Assembly (NCBI RefSeq): GCF_030272615.1
Contig: NC_081405.1
Location: 572,972,252-573,036,251, forward strand
Direction of reading: 5' to 3'
Origin: Cryptomeria japonica
Lineage: Eukaryota > Streptophyta > Pinopsida > Cupressales > Cupressaceae
Length of the DNA stretch: 64,000 bases
The stretch's first letter is position 1; each line of letters starts with the position of its first letter. Below the pieces are notes generated by a model. It worked only from the letters and a program-made list of their open reading frames with translations. It ran no database searches and had not been told where the DNA came from. The translations under genes were made by a program, and so were the position numbers. Of the stretch, positions 11,141 through 22,054 are shown piece after piece.

Positions 11141-11748
11141 ATGGATTCATTTGGAAATTCTGAAGTTAGAGGAACATCATCTATCATGGGAGCATTTGCT
11201 AACTGATCTGCGATAGCTTGTCCTTTTATTTCTTTTATGTCCACATACTCAATGTCGAATTCACTGAGGAGCATCACCCATTTGGCTAGTCACATAGTAA
11301 GCATTGCTTTATTGAGAAGGTATTTCAATGGATCGATCCTTGCAACCAACTTAGTTTTATGAGTTAGCATGTAATGTCGTAATTTATGTAAAGCAAAGAC
11401 CACAACGAGACACGCACGCTCGATTGGTGTGCAGTTTAGCTCATATCCCACCAATGTGCGACTAATGTAGTAGACTGCCTTTTCTTTGCCCTCAACAACC
11501 TATTGTGCTAAGAGTGCCCCCAATGTTGTTGAAGTAGCTGATATGTATAGTAATAGAGGTTCATCTGAAATTGGTGGCATCAAAACTGGCGGATTCAGAA
11601 GATAATCTTTGAGTGCCTGTAAAGCTTGTTGACAATTATCATCCCATTTAAATTTGATGTTTTTATGTAGCAAATGCTGAAAAGGATTACATTTATCTCC
11701 AAGTTGTGCTATGAATCTTCGTATGGACTAGAGTCTCCCTTGCAAAGA
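11141..11748 (-). pseudogene. RNase H/RT connection of the Tat element
   Basis: It continues from the RT on the minus strand with KFKWDDNCQQALQALKDYL, LYISATSTTLGALLAQ, a stop, then VYYISRTLVGYELNCTPIER, ALHKLRHYMLTHKT and LLSEFDIEYVDIKEIKGQAIAD. This is the usual gypsy RNase H and its trailing linker. The first catalytic Asp (normally YIDAS or YLAVS context) is not retained in the plain form. At least two stops interrupt it. Confidence 0.8.
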
Positions 11749-12918
11749 TCAAAGTTGACTGATATTTCTTGGTGGTTGCATCTCTAGGATGGCCTTGACT
11801 TTTGCTGGATCGGCTTCAATTCCTTTTTTTGAGACAATGAATCTCAGGAGCTTCGCAGAGGTTACTCCAAAGACACATTTCTTGGGGTTTAATCTTACTT
11901 TGTATTTTTCTAACTGATCAAAAATGACTGAAAGTATGTCCAAATGTGTATCTTTATATATTGATTTTCCCAAGAGGTCGTCAACATAATCTTCCATAGT
12001 AACGTGCATGAGATCATGAAAGATAGTGGTCATGGCTCTTTGATATGTAGTGCCTACATTTTTTAGCCCAAAGGGCATAACATTCCAGCAGAAAGTTCCC
12101 CAAGGACAAGTAAATGTCATTTTGTGCTAATCCTCAGATGCGATTTTTATTTGATTATAACCAGAGAATTCGTCCATCAAAGATAACATTACATGACCTG
12201 CTATGAGATCGACGATTAAGTCAATATTTGGTAATGGAAAATCATCCTTAGGACAAGCTTTGTTGATGTCTTTGAAATCTGTACATATTCGAATGCTATG
12301 ATCTGGTTTATTGACTAACACTAAGTTGGAGATCCATTTAGGATAATCAATTGGGCATATGAATCCAACATAAAATAATTTTTCAAGCTCTGCCTTGACT
12401 AATAATGCCACTTGTGGATGCATCTTTCTTAATTTTTGTTTCATTGGTTTTGCCGTCGGTTTGACTGTCAAATGATGCATTACCAAATCTAGATCTAATC
12501 CAGGCATACCAGTGTATGACCATGCAAAATTGATTTGTCGCTCTGTGAAGAAACTTATGAACTTTGATCTTTTTGTCTCTGTTAGAGATTGAGCCAGGAA
12601 AATGTTATGTGGAACTTCTTCTATGCCAATGTTTGTTTTGATGGTCTCCTCTACCAACATAGATGATTTTTCCTCATAGGATGCTGGGAGAATGTCAAGC
12701 CTTCCATCTTCAGGTGCCTCAAAGAGGTTTTCACCCTCAGATACGTCCTTTCTTTTTACGTTTTTGGGGTCAGATAGTGCCACAACGTGGTTTTCGCCAT
12801 AAGACCCTTGATTTGTTTTTATTATTATATTTTTATGACTGGAAGGCCCGACACTCTCACCAAAATATGCCACGTTGTTGAGTTCTATAGTGTATCCTGC
12901 TTTATGGTCCCAAGGGGG
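11749..12918 (-). pseudogene. Reverse transcriptase of the Tat element, cut by copia-A
   Basis: The minus strand shows FKDINKACPKDDFPLPNID, DEFSGYNQI, then after one stop (12124-12126) MPFGLKNVGTTYQRAM and the catalytic MEDYVDDLL, followed by NPKKCVFGV. These are the RT palm motifs of plant gypsy elements. Upstream, to 12918, lies a pre-RT stretch with NNVAYFGES. The frame is cut at 12918 by copia-A; its continuation lies at 20467 onward. GGGGG at 12914-12918 is the left copy of the duplicated target. Confidence 0.9.
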
Positions 12919-14467
12919 TGTTGGCAATATTGCATTATAACAGACAATGAAAGATTGTTGACATTTCATAAGGATATTGAGAAGGTTGTTGATGATTATG
13001 GATATAACTGATTAAAGATGTTTTACTATCTTGATATTATTATTTTGTCATTGATGTCAAGAAATTGATTTTCTAATTCAATATGATGTTGCCATATCTT
13101 GAGAAGTATGATATGAAGATTATAAAGATGTCGGTCAAAGACACAAGAAAGAATATGATGAATAAGGGGATGAATAAGGTATTCAAATGGGCAACTACTA
13201 TCGAGTCAGACAATGATGAGATCGTGATGTTTTAGATTGTTTTAACATCATACATATGTTGTAAATTGTAAAGGTTAATACTATACTATGTTATCAAGCA
13301 AAGAACCTAGTCAGCAAAACCCTAAGGAACCTAGTCGGTAAACCCTAAGGTTATCGCTATCGGTTAATGAAGGCAGAATGTCTACCGAGTGAAGTTTAGT
13401 ATTCACCGAGTTGTTACCGAGTTGTAACTGAGCTATAATAGAAGGCATTGAATGTTTACATACAGTATTTAATGAAGGAAGCTGATGAGATGGAGTGGAT
13501 TAAATGATTGGTGAGCCGTGAATGAAGTTTGTTAATGTATCTAAGGCAATGGAAAGTCGACATGAAGATCTACAGCTCAGATTTAACTACAATACCCTGG
13601 CACAAGTTCCAAGACTATTATGCAAGTTCCAAGGCGGGGTAAAATGTTTTCAGATCGAAAGATGCATTGAACGTCAACAAGATTGAAGATCTGATGGCTA
13701 TGATTGATCATGGGAAATGTGATCAAGGAGATTAAGTGGTTACCTAATTGTTTATAAATAGGAAACTATTGATAAACAATGTATGCGGGCAAGTGTATGC
13801 ACGGGGAAGCTACATAGTGATTATCGAGCATAGAAGCTTGAAGACCTGCTAGAATAACAGAGTATAGAAGCCCATCAAATAGACAAGATTAGTTCTATGT
13901 CTAGATTATATTGAACAAGTAGGAATCTGCTTTAGCATTTTATATGTGAAGTTGCAAATAGATTTTATTACTGTTATTTTGTGAAAGTGATAGAAAATCT
14001 CTTAACCGAGTGGACTTAATAGTCTTATATGTAAACCCTCTAGCAAGGTGACATTTTGATTGAGTGTTTGAAATCCTTTAACAAGGTTACTTCTAACAAA
14101 CTGAAGATGCTAACAGTTCTAAGGGAAATCCCTTAACTGGGTCACATCTAGCAATGTGTTTGTAATCTTTAATAGGATTTGCTTTTAACTGAGCATACTC
14201 TAGAAGAGTATATTTCTTAGTGGGTCCGAAATCCCACAATGGTTTTTCCCTATTTGGGTTTCCATGTTAAATCTAGTGTTATGAGGTTTATATTGTTCAT
14301 ATGCTTTTGAGTTTGCATGTTTAACAGTTTTGGTTATATTACTAAAAATATATGTTACCGAGGTTGAATCTGATGTTTTTATGGAAGATTAAGTTTGTAT
14401 GATTCACCCCCCCCTCTCATCTTGTTGGCTATTGGATTTGTACTTATATTAAGTATCACAACTATCA
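12919..14467 (+). repeat. Copia-A 5' LTR
   Basis: It begins TGTTGGCAATATTG and ends ACTATCA. It carries the U3 motif TTTTGTCATTGATGTCAAG (13044), the hairpin 14220-14237, the TTTTTCCC run, and the C-tract with CTCTCATC near 14407. It is 1549 bp. Confidence 0.95.
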
Positions 14468-14469
14468 AT

Positions 14470-14481
14470 CGGTATCAGAGT
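14470..14481 (+). other. Copia-A primer binding site
   Basis: CGGTATCAGAGT lies two bases after the LTR and differs by little from the TGGTATCAGAGC that pairs with initiator methionine tRNA. This is the usual primer of Ty1/copia elements. Confidence 0.85.
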
Positions 14482-14531
14482 ATTGGACTCCGGAAGGAAT
14501 GTTTAAAGGCACTTGAGTTAAAGATCCAAAG

Positions 14532-16160
14532 ATGTATAAGAGGGATGCACCAAAGCTGAACAAGTCAAGTTTCTCTACATGGCAGAAAAGGATGAAGCTA
14601 AATCTATCAAGAGTTGGAGAATATGTTGTATACTATCTGGAGAATGATTTTGTTGCACCAAGCACCTATCCATTGACTATGGAAGAGATAAAGGTGAAGC
14701 AAGAACATATTCAAGCAATGATTGAAATAACATCTGCATTGACCAATTCAGAGTTTAATGATCTAGAAGGCTGCAATGATGCAAATGCAATGTGGGATAA
14801 GCTCATATCAGTATATGGAGGAGATGAACATGTTCAAAGAGAAAAAGTAGATAGTCTGAGAGGACAACTTGAATCTATGAGGATGAATGAAGGTGAGAAC
14901 ATAACTCAGTACAATACAAGACTAAAGGAGATTGTCAATCAAATCAAAGGAGCCGGTGGAACTATTGAAGAAAAGGATATAACAAGTAAGTTGTTGAGAT
15001 CCCTTCTACTAGCTTATGCAATCCGAGTCTCTGCAATCAATGAATTGAGGTCTGTACCTAACATGGTAGTTTCTTTAGATGCTACTATTGGTAAGCTACA
15101 TGCATTTGAGTTAAGTAATTTTGATAACAGTGGATCTTTGGTAAATAAAGTTGAATCTGCATTTAGTTCTTTTCATCTTGATGAATCTTATGATTTCAAT
15201 GAAAGAAAGTATAAGTACTCTAAAGGAGATCACAGTGGAGCAAGTGAAAGATTTTGGAAGAACATGGAAGAAGTACACAAACTGTATGAGGAAATCAGAA
15301 AGCAAGAAGAGTTTGAAGCACTATTAGCCAAAAGGTTACTGAGAGGCAAAGGTAAGTATAAAGGAAAACTACCTTTGAAATGTTTCAATTGTGATAAGGT
15401 AGGACATATGGCTTCTAACTGTCCTGACAAAGATTTTACTGAAAAGAGAGATTACCAAGATAACAGACAGAACAATAATCATTACAGAGGACACCGAGAC
15501 TTCAGAAGAAGAGATAGAAAGACATGCTTAATAGCTGATGAGGAATCTAATGATGATAAATCAGAAGAGACTGATACAGAGGAAGTAGTTTATGTGGCTA
15601 TCAAGAATGGCTCAGATGAAGAAAGGTATGAAGAAAAAGCCCTAATATCTCACATAAACACTAATGATTCTTGGATTATAGATAGTGGATGCTCACATCA
15701 TATGACAGGAGATAAACACAAGTTTGTTATATTAGAAGATTATGATGGAGGCTATGTTAGATTTGGTAATGATGCACCATGTCCAGTAAAAGGTAAAGGA
15801 TCTATAACACTTCTTGATAATGCAAGATGCAATGATGTTTATTGGGTTGAAGGTTTGAAATACAATTTGTTGAGTGTAGCACAACTAAACAACATAGGTT
15901 ACCGAATAGAATTTCAGAAAGGAATTGTCAAAGTTCATGACAAAAATGGAAAGTTAGCTACTACCGGGACACAAACAAAAGGTAATAAATTTCACCTTGA
16001 CTCAACTCAGAATAAGTGTTTGCATGCAAAGATTGATGATACCTGGTTATGGCATAAAAGGTTTTGTCATGTCAATTTTGATAATCTGATCAAAATAAGC
16101 AAGAAGCATAGAGTAAGAGGTCTACCAAGTCTTGAAAAACCTGAGAATGCTATGTGCTAA
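14532..16160 (+). pseudogene. Copia-A gag-protease and start of integrase
   Basis: An open frame of 542 codons starts MYKRDAPKLNKSSF. It has a UBN2-type gag (about residues 50-200), the CCHC knuckle CFNCDKVGHMASNC at about 283-296, and the aspartic protease with WIIDSGCSHHMTGD at about 381-394. The GAG-pre-integrase HHCC finger (LWHKRFCHVNFDNL, about 504-517) comes last. It ends at TAA 16158-16160, within the integrase finger at MC*GCQMGKM, so the stop is a mutation rather than a natural end. Gag would form the particle, and protease would cut the polyprotein. The frame is otherwise open, in keeping with a recent insertion. Confidence 0.92.
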
Positions 16161-16169
16161 GGATGCCAG

Positions 16170-16928
16170 ATGGGTAAGATGACAAGATCAAGATTTACAA
16201 GTAAGTCTTACACTTCTAAGGGAATTTTAGATCTAGTGCACACTGATCTTTGTGGTCCTATGAAAGTTCAAAGTTATTATGGTGATAAGTATTTCATATT
16301 ATTTGTGGATGACTATTCAAGGATGATGTCAGTAATGTTTTTAAAGGAAAAATCAGAAGCTTTTCAAATGTTTAAATGGTACAAGGCAAGAGTTGAAAAT
16401 GAAACAGGAAGACAACTAAAATGTCTTAGATCAGATAGAGGAGGAGAATTCACATTTGATGAGTTCAACTTATTTTGCAATGATCATGGTATTAAAAGAC
16501 AAGTCTCTGCACCGAGAACTCCACAGTAGAATGGAATAGCTGAAAGAAGAAACAGATCTATTGTGGATTGTGGTAGAACCCTGATGATTGAAAATAAGGT
16601 GCCACAAACATTTTGGAGAGAAGCAATAAGCATAGCTATTTACACCTTGAGCTGAGTTCAATTGAATAAAGAAAGAAATGATGAAGGAAATTCCAAGGAA
16701 CCAGAAGACTATGATGAATTTGTCTATGTTCAACCGAAAAGTCCTATCGAGAAGACTGTTGAAGAAAATGAAGAGAATATCTAGTTACTGAGTGATGAAG
16801 AAGATCATACACAGCCTACTGAGCCTGTATTAGCCAACTATGTCAGAAGACATCATACACCAAGTCAGACTATAAGAGATAAGGATGATCCAGTGATTAC
16901 AAGGAACAAATTGAGATAGAACACTTGC
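16170..16928 (+). pseudogene. Copia-A integrase, truncated by internal deletion
   Basis: It continues the previous frame. Core motifs are VHTDLCGPM, FVDDYSRMM, LRSDRGGEF and, after TAG 16527-16529 (CAG to TAG), GIAERRN, so D, D and E are all retained. After FWREAISIAIYTLS (near 16655) the homology jumps: roughly 100 residues present in copia-B (KTPYELWYGHTPNV and onward) are missing. The frame runs on into the acidic linker before RT (EPEDYDEFVYVQPKSP). A deleted C-terminal domain would abolish normal integration in cis. Confidence 0.85.
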
Positions 16929-17801
16929 TTGATATCTGATTTTGAACCGAGAATAGTAAAAAAGGCATTTAATAGTGAAGATTGGGTAAATGCTATGATA
17001 GAAGAGATTGATCAAACCAAGAAGAATGACACATGGACACTAATCCCAAGACCAAAGGACAAAAATGTAATTGGTACAAAGTGGATTTTCAGAAACAAGC
17101 TAAATGAAAAAGGTGAAGTTATTCGAAACAAGGCAAGACTAGTTTGCAAAGGTTATGCTCAAGAAGAAGGAATTGATTATGGTGAAACTTTTGCACCTGT
17201 TGCTAGACTTGAAGGAGTAAGAACATTGTTGGCCTATGCTACTTTCAAGAACTTCAAGATATATCAAATGGATGTCATATCTGCATTTTTGAATGGAATA
17301 TTAGAAGAAGAAATTTTCATTGAACAACCTGAACGATTTGTTGAAGACAATAATAAAGATCAGGTATGTAAATTGAACAAAGCTTTATATGGTTTGAAAC
17401 AAGCACCAAGAGCATGGTATGAAAGATTGCACTCTTATTTGATTAAGATTGGTTTAATAAGGACAAGTGAGAACAACAACATGTACATGAAGAATGATGA
17501 AAATGGAATACTGATCTCAGCCATATTTGTTGATGATATTATATTTTGTGGAAATGACTCTTTATGCAAGAACTTTGGAAATGAAATGAGCAAAGAATTT
17601 GAGATGTCATTAATCGGTGAGATAAAGTATTTTATAGGTTTACAGATACTGCAAATGAAAAATGAGATTTTCATTACTCAATCCAAGTACATAAAGGAAA
17701 TCTTGAAGAAATTTGGAATGGATGATTCAAAACCAGTAAGTACTCCTATGACTACCAACTGTAAATTATCAAAGAATGATGAATCTGCATCTGTTGATTA
17801 G
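16929..17801 (+). pseudogene. Copia-A reverse transcriptase
   Basis: The sequence is typical Ty1/copia RT: DKNVIGTKWIFRNKLNE, ARLVCKGYAQEEGIDY, the catalytic-site MDVISAFLNG, LYGLKQAPRAWYERL and FVDDIIFCG, ending near KPVSTPMTTN. It is open for 290 codons and is closed by TAG at 17799, followed in phase shortly after by RNase H. The active-site Asp residues are present. Confidence 0.93.
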
Positions 17802-17816
17802 ACACTCTATCAATCC

Positions 17817-18479
17817 ATGATTGGAAAACTACAATATGTTGTTCACAGCAGACCAGACATAGCACATGTAGTAGGTATAGTTGCAAGATTCTCTGCAGAT
17901 CCTAAGGAAACACACATGACAACAATCAAAAGAATTTTTAGATACTTGAAAGGCACAGAGGATTATGGCTTAGTATATCAAAAAAGAAATGATTTTGATT
18001 TAAAAGTTTATACTGATGCTGATTGGACAGGCAACATTGATGACAGGAAAAGCACAAGTGGAGGAACTTTCTTTTTAGGAGAAAGACTAGTGAGTTGGCT
18101 TAGCAAGAAACAAGGATGTGTTTCACAGTCAACAGCAGAAGCTGAATACGTTGCTGCAACATTGAATTGTACAAACATTGCATGGATCAAACAACTGTTG
18201 GAAGGTATAAATGAGAAAGTTACCAAGCCAATAACTATATTCTGTGAGAATACTAGTGCCATTAATATTTCAAAGAATCCTGTTATGTACTCTAAGACAA
18301 AGCACATATCTATCAAATATCATTGTCTTAGAGAAGAAGCTCAAGAGAAGAAAGTGGTGTTGGAGTATGTTAGCACAAAGGAGCAAATAGCAAGTATCTT
18401 CACCAAGCCACTACCAAAGGACACTTTTGAATATCTCAAAATTAAGTTAGGGGTCATACCCCTATCTTCTACTCATTGA
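17817..18479 (+). pseudogene. Copia-A RNase H
   Basis: It begins MIGKLQYVVHSRPDIAHVVG and carries YTDADWTGNIDDRKSTSGG, SQSTAEAEYVAA and the CENTSAINISKNP block, so the D, E and D residues of the RNase H site are visible. It ends naturally at TGA 18477-18479 after IKLGVIPLSSTH. It belongs to the same polyprotein as RT, separated only by the stop at 17799. Confidence 0.93.
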
Positions 18480-18956
18480 CTGAGTTCGATGAAAGCATCA
18501 ATCCGATGACTAATGAATATCTTTTGGGAGTTGATGCTGAGTTATACATTTTAGGATGTTTTTGAAAGGTGTACAGGAAATAATACAGGAAATATTACAA
18601 GGAACAAGAATTGAAGACAAATTCTCTAACCGAGACTCAGTTGATACACAACAGTAGGAAATCACTTCTTACAAAAAGAAATTATGTTTTAGTTCTTTAC
18701 TTTTTGGCATTGTTGTCAAAGGGGGAGAAGACCTACAAAGGGGGAGAAGACTACTATAAAGGAGAGATGACTGAGACAAGACCTATCAGGGGAGAAGACT
18801 AAGAGCAAACTGAGCAGAGTACAGATTGGAAAGAAGACTGAAAATAGGAGAAGTCTAATGTATGGGGGAGAGCATTTCAGCATTACAAAATCACAGCAAT
18901 CTGAATCTATTAAGGTCAAATCAATTGGTTTTTCCATCAATGCCAAAGTGGGAGAT
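18480..18956 (+). other. Copia-A 3' untranslated region with duplicated polypurine tracts
   Basis: An upstream purine tract lies at 18711-18750 (GTCAAAGGGGGAGAAG, then AAAGGGGGAGAAG). The main tract is ATGCCAAAGTGGGAGAT at 18940-18956, directly before the 3' LTR. No coding sequence is seen. Confidence 0.75.
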
Positions 18957-20461
18957 TGTTGGCAATATTGCATTATAACAGATAATGAAAGATTGTTGAC
19001 ATTTCATAAGGATATTGAGAAGGTTGTTGATGATTATGGATATAACTGATTAAAGATGTTTTATTATCTTGATATTATTATTTTGTCATTGATGTTAAGA
19101 AATTGATTTTCTAATTCAGTATGATGTTGCCATATCTTGAGAAGTATGATATGAAGATTATAAAGATGTCAGTAAAAGACACAGGAAAGAATATGATGAA
19201 TAAGGGGATGAATAAGGTATTCAAATGGGCAACTACTATCGAGTCAGACAATGATGAGATCATGATGTTTTAGATTGTTTTAACATCATACATATGTTGT
19301 AAATTGTAAAGGTTAATACTATACTATGTTATCAAGCAAAGAACCTAGTCGGTAAACCCTAAGGTTATCGCTATCGGTTAATGAAGGTGGAATGTCTACC
19401 GAGTGAAGTTTAGTATTCACCGAGTTGTTACTGAGTTGTAATCGAGCTATAACTGAATGCATTAAATGTTTACATATGGTATTTAATGAAGGAAGCTGAT
19501 GAGATGGAGAGGATTAAATGATTGGTGAGCCATGAATGAAGTTTGTTAATGTATCTAAGGCAATGGAAATTCGACATGAAGATCTATAGCTCAGATTGAA
19601 CTGCAATACCCTGGCACAAGTTCCAAGGCAGGGTAAAATATTTTCAGATCGAAAGATGCATTGAACCTCGACAAGATTGAAGATCTGATGGCTATGATTG
19701 ATCATAGGAAATGTGATCAAGGAGATTAAGCGGTTACCTAATTGTTTATAAATAAGAAACTGTTGATAAACAATGTATGCGGGCAAGTGTATGCATAGGG
19801 ATGCTACATAGTGATTACTGAGCACAAAAGCTTGAAGACCTGTTAGAATAACAGAGTATAGAAGTCCAACAGATAGACAAGATTAGTTCTATGTCTAGAT
19901 TGTATTGAACAAATAGGAATCTGCTTTAGCATTTCAGATGTGAAGTTGCAGATAGATTTTATTACTGTTATTTTGTGAAAGTGACAGAAAATCTCTTAAC
20001 CGAGTGTACTTAACAGTCTTATATGTAAACCCTCTAGCAAGGTGACAGTCTGATTGAGTGTTTGAAATCCTTTAACAAGGTCACTTCTAACAAAGTGAAG
20101 ATCCTAACAGATCTGATGGAAATCCCTTAACCGGGTCACATCTAGCAATGTGTTTGTAATCTTTAACAAGATTTTCTTTTAACCAAGCATACTCTAGAAG
20201 AGTATATTTCTTAGTGGGTCCGAAATCTCACGGTGGTTTTTCCCTATTTGGGTTTCCACATTAAATCTGGTGTTATGAGGTTTATATTATTCATATGCTT
20301 TTGAGTTTGCATGTTTAATAGTTTTGGTTATATTATTGAAAATATATGTTACCAAGGTTGAATCTGATGTTTTTATGGAAGATTAAGTTTGTATGATTCA
20401 CCCCCCCCTCTCATCTTGTTGGCTATTGGATTTGTACTTATATTAAGTATCAGAACTATCA
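18957..20461 (+). repeat. Copia-A 3' LTR
   Basis: It begins TGTTGGCAATATTG and ends AGAACTATCA, 1505 bp, colinear with 12919-14467. The hairpin is at 20214-20231, with a G-T pair in the stem. GGGGG at 20462-20466 is the right copy of the duplicated target. Confidence 0.95.
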
Positions 20462-20466
20462 GGGGG

Positions 20467-21363
20467 AAGATCATCTCGTATGCCTAGATAATCAATAAAA
20501 GCTTCATCATTTTGAAATGTGTCAAATTATGCAGGTCCTTCATGGTCCCAGTCAATGAGTTGGTGGTGAACAAGGGAAGGCCTTTGATGTCTTTGAAGTT
20601 AGCAGGGATAAGAGTGAAAATGCAATTATATTCAGGTATGTCGAGGTAGTCATCAAGGTCATCATTGGCACTCTCCTCATCTATCTCAATCGTGAATGAA
20701 TCCAAATTGTCATCACTAGTAGTGCATTCCAAGACAGGTGTCCTCATTCTATGTGATTTCGACCTAGTTACTAGAGATAATGACTATGTAGGATCCTCAT
20801 TGGTTGTTTCTTGACCAACTTTGAATTTTCTATAAAATTCCTCTTCTTCTGTGGGTTCACTTGGTTCTTTGAATGTCTCGGTGAGTTCATAGTCACTGGA
20901 GGATTTGTCTGAATCCCATTCCCATTCATTGGAATTTGTGGAATAGCGATTCTCTTGTTGAATTTTGGCAGCTTTGATTTGTAATACTTCTTTTATCATT
21001 TGAGTGTTTACCTTGGAAGTCATGAAACCAAGTCCTTTCAAGCATTCCTTTTTGAATGTTAATTTTGGTTATAAAGGTTCAATGATTTTTTGAATGTTAA
21101 TTTTGGTTATAAAGGTTCAATGATGCCTTCCTTTCTTAAGCCAAGAGGACTTTTGCCATCATACCCAAATTTTTGTAGGATCTTGAACCCTTTGCCATAC
21201 TTTTAACATGGTAGGCTAATGTGATCTTGTGTATCATTTTCAAGGTCTTTGTAAAGCATTTTGTATAAGTCTTCTTCTTCCAGTTCACCCCATCTTTGAA
21301 AGATAGTAGGGTGCAATTTGAGTATAATGATAAACACCTGCTTATTAGGATGTGGTCTTCCAT
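20467..21363 (-). pseudogene. Tat element spacer between protease and RT
   Basis: It consists of acidic, low-complexity open frames on minus (20747-20484, 21041-20784, 21363-21136), for example EIDEESANDDLDDYLDIPE. Such a poorly conserved linker is usual between protease and RT in Tat-type elements. A 37-bp tandem duplication at 21051-21123 (TTTGAATGTTAATTTTGG twice) breaks the frame. Its RT continuation is at 12918, on the far side of copia-A. Confidence 0.65.
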
Positions 21364-21436
21364 ATTCTTTTAGTGAACTCATAACTTGTTGTAAGCACAT
21401 GGTTTGATTCAAAGTGTATTCACCCATGCCCTTGTC

Positions 21437-21930
21437 CTAAAATTTCCCTTTAAGCTCACCTTTTTTTGACGTTGAAGGTTTTAATGATTTAGGATCAATG
21501 TATGCAGAAGAAGGGACAACTTCCCTATTACTTGGAATGATCGTCTCAGTTTTTGGTCTCAAGTTATTGCAGTATATGAATGGATTAGGATCACCATTAA
21601 CTATTATTTCAACTCTATTGTGAGGAAATTTAATGTATTGGTGATATGTAGATGGGACTACCCTCATTTCGTGAATCCAAGGATGTCCTAGTAATACATT
21701 GTATGTAAGATCCAGGTCTAGGACTTGACAAACCACATCCTTTGTAACTGGCCCAACTCTGAGAGGCAAGGTGACTGTGCCTTTGGATGAATGCTCTTCA
21801 TCATAATATGCCTTGATGGTAATTTTATTTGTAGAATTCACAACTTTATCTAAATATCCCAATTGTTTAATAGTGTTCAATGTACAAATGTTTAGACCTG
21901 CTCCTCCATCTATCAGGACTCATTTTATTC
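21437..21930 (-). pseudogene. Tat element aspartic protease
   Basis: The minus strand shows LIDGGAGLNICTLN at about 21925-21884, with the catalytic Asp in D-G-G as in many Tat proteases. Next come TLPLRVGPVTKDVVCQVLD and the flap-region block YNVLLGHPWIHEM. The open part spans 147 codons (21880-21437). It would process the gag-pol polyprotein. It lies between gag (right) and the spacer (left), in proper order. Confidence 0.88.
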
Positions 21931-22054
21931 GATGTTTGTGTATGAAGGCTTCAATGTGTAATGGTGCATTATGTGTCTAAATTATGGAGGCATCATCGAC
22001 TTATATGAATGTAAGGGAGTGTGGAACAGAAAGGTATCCCACCATGGCTTGAAA

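Larger units (their letters stand above)
12919..20461 (+). mobile_element. Copia-A: young Ty1/copia LTR retrotransposon
   Basis: The LTRs 12919-14467 and 18957-20461 are nearly alike (about 3% by hand over the first 240 bases, plus indels such as a repeated GAACCTAGTC segment in the left copy). GGGGG flanks both ends (12914-12918, 20462-20466). Inside, on the plus strand, are a primer binding site, gag-protease, integrase, RT, RNase H and a polypurine tract, in Ty1/copia order. Three clear nonsense codons (16158, 16527, 17799) and an internal deletion of the integrase C-terminus near 16668 make it non-autonomous. It is the innermost and youngest element of the nest. Confidence 0.95.
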
